Assembly (NCBI RefSeq): GCF_900060185.1
Contig: NZ_FIZY01000048.1
Coordinates: forward strand, 1-38,182
Direction of reading: 5' to 3'
Length of the DNA: 38,182 bases
Source: Grimontia marina
GTDB lineage: Bacteria > Pseudomonadota > Gammaproteobacteria > Enterobacterales > Vibrionaceae
Under the pieces are notes generated by a model. It was not told the DNA's origin. It saw only the letters and a list, made by a program, of their open reading frames with translations, and did no database searches. Positions 37,035 through 38,182 of this stretch are shown here, in pieces; position 1 is the stretch's first letter, and each line of letters starts with the position of its first letter. The position numbers and the translations under genes are program-made.

Positions 37035-37458
37035 CAAAGGCTTTTCACTTGTAGAGACGCTTATCGCTATATTGGTCGTTGTTTTGTCTGGTGTTGGAAC
37101 GTTAAAGCTATATAGCCACCTAGAAGTCGAGAAGGCGAACGCACTTATGTTTGTTGAGGCAAAGCAAATTGCGGAGTCTCAGATTGCTTTACTGCAAACA
37201 TTGAATACTACAGGTTCAGATTGCGAAGGCAAAACGGTAGAAAACATTCAAAGCTGTCAGCTAACACTGAGCGAAGGCTCTCTATATAGTCTTTCAGTGA
37301 CGCCCACAAAAACGCTTCAACACACGCCAGCTGGTGGTGTGGCCGCAACCTATGCCAAGATAATGGATGTTAAAGTCAGCTGGAATGACAGAAATGGCAC
37401 TGCTCAAAGCCTTTCTCTCCCAGTTTCTGTGTCTAAATTCACCAACCTGCTGGATTAG
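37024..37458 (+). CDS. pilV: Minor pilin, PilV-like
   Basis: 144 residues. Leader MTSNKG is cut before FSLVETLIAILVVVLSGVG, with Glu5 and a T/S-rich helix typical of PilV/GspI. It is the last gene of the four-gene pilin operon; its start overlaps the previous gene by 11 bp. Minor pilins of this group form the tip complex that starts type IV pilus assembly, and in vibrios this set serves the competence pilus. No strong terminator follows before the rRNA promoter region. Confidence 0.78.
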   Translation: MTSNKGFSLVETLIAILVVVLSGVGTLKLYSHLEVEKANALMFVEAKQIAESQIALLQTLNTTGSDCEGKTVENIQSCQLTLSEGSLYSLSVTPTKTLQHTPAGGVAATYAKIMDVKVSWNDRNGTAQSLSLPVSVSKFTNLLD

Positions 37459-37502
37459 TGAACGGTTAATCGGTTCTTGTGACTTTTTTCGCAAAAAAGC
37501 CC

Positions 37503-37530
37503 TTGCCAGAATTCGAGACCTCCCTATAAT
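37503..37530 (+). promoter_or_regulatory. rRNA operon promoter P1
   Basis: TTGCCA (37503-37508) and TATAAT (37525-37530) are 16 bp apart, followed by a GC-rich discriminator ACGCCCCATC. An A/T-rich stretch before it (37482-37500) is a likely UP element. These features match growth-rate and ppGpp-controlled rRNA promoters. Confidence 0.75.
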
Positions 37531-37670
37531 ACGCCCCATCGACACGGCAAGCAGCTCCCAACAAGGAAGCGCCGACCAAGTCGAAACGCGAAAACTTCCT
37601 CACCAAGGCATTGAAAAATGCGGTGAAGAGGTGAGTCAACAAGGTGTTTTGAGGGTTGCGAAAGCAACGC

Positions 37671-37720
37671 TGAAAAATCTCAAAATTTCTTCTTGACTTC
37701 ATCGCCCGGCAGCGTAAAAT
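37671..37720 (+). promoter_or_regulatory. rRNA operon promoter P2 with UP-like A/T tract
   Basis: TTGACT (37693-37698) and TAAAAT (37715-37720) with a 16-bp spacer follow an A/T-rich block 37671-37692. The downstream sequence TCGCAGCCCTGACG is a GC-rich discriminator. It is the second of two tandem promoters about 190 bp apart. Confidence 0.75.
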
Positions 37721-37762
37721 TCGCAGCCCTGACGGTGAGAAGCAACGCTTCTTCAAGTCAAC

Positions 37763-37804
37763 GTTCTTTAACAATTTGACCTATGCAATCTGTGTGGGCA
37801 CTCG
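37763..37804 (+). other. rRNA leader antitermination region (boxA and boxC-like)
   Basis: GTTCTTTAACAATTTGA (from 37763) closely matches the E. coli leader boxA region (GCTCTTTAACAATTT). CAATCTGTGTGGGCACTCG follows as in E. coli rrn leaders. These elements load NusB/NusE and the antitermination complex. A second boxA-like TGCTCTTTC lies near 37889. The remaining leader up to 37953 shows no tRNA or gene. Confidence 0.75.
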
Positions 37805-37953
37805 TAGTTGATAGACAAAAGATTTATCGATGTTTACTGAGTGACCAAACGAAAACTCTTCGGAGTTATCGGCACAGTCAATTCGTTCTGCTCTTTCTTT
37901 ACTTTGTTGGAGAGGGTTAGAACACAACAGTATTTCATCGAGCCAAAACTTTC

Positions 37954-38182
<229 letters not shown>

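Noticed and set aside
37367-37696. 109-codon frame crossing pilV and the rRNA promoters
   Set aside because: It overlaps pilV in another frame and covers the P1 promoter and discriminator, so coding is very unlikely.

Overview
The window is chromosomal DNA from a marine gammaproteobacterium of the family Vibrionaceae. The partial 16S rRNA start at the right end, the codon use, and the gene orders phoB-phoR-pstS / ppx-ppk / pst and bamE-recN-nadK / grpE-dnaK-dnaJ / minor pilins all match what I remember of Vibrio-type genomes. Grimontia, Enterovibrio or Photobacterium relatives are plausible; I cannot fix the genus by eye.

Layout. (1) 1-780: the 5' part of an IS110-family transposase gene (minus strand, cut by the window edge) abuts a 266-bp terminal-inverted-repeat element whose left end it appears to interrupt. 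A second, intact copy lies at 26200-26465. (2) 781-5541: a Fur-box-controlled TonB-dependent receptor, the murein endopeptidase gene mepA, and the tRNA-hydroxylation pair trhP-yfhL. (3) 5805-13095: a LysM/M23 cell-wall endopeptidase, rdgC, and the overlapping sbcD-sbcC nuclease genes. (4) 13226-26178: a phosphate block. It holds a Pho box and phoB-phoR-pstS-like (plus strand), an ACT-domain gene-ppk-ppx operon (minus strand), and a second Pho box with pstC-pstA-pstB-phoU (plus strand). (5) 26523-33975: bamE, recN with two LexA boxes, nadK, then divergent grpE, dnaK and dnaJ with sigma-32 promoters. (6) 34021-37458: five type IV minor pilin-like genes, one divergent from the other four. (7) 37459-end: tandem rRNA promoters, leader motifs and the first 229 nt of a 16S rRNA gene.

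How the genes work together. The phosphate block joins sensing (PhoR/PhoB), uptake (PstCAB, with a PstS-like binding protein in the phoBR operon), signalling back to PhoR (PhoU) and storage as polyphosphate (Ppk/Ppx). The repair genes (sbcDC, rdgC, recN) and the chaperone genes are housekeeping. The minor pilins are of the type used for type IV/competence pili.

Most of the window is ordinary core chromosome. I did not find a clearly new multi-gene system. The points most worth a second look are: the inverted-repeat element, whose two copies show a compensatory base-pair change; the IS110 insertion into one copy; the nested dyads on the ACT-ppk-ppx promoter; the very large periplasmic insertions in PstC (propeller-like) and PstA (coiled-coil-like); and the hairpin-rich dnaK-dnaJ spacer. 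Intergenic stretches longer than 300 bp are 435-902 (IS end, repeat copy 1, Fur promoter), 26179-26522 (repeat copy 2 and a terminator) and 37459-37953 (rRNA promoters and leader).
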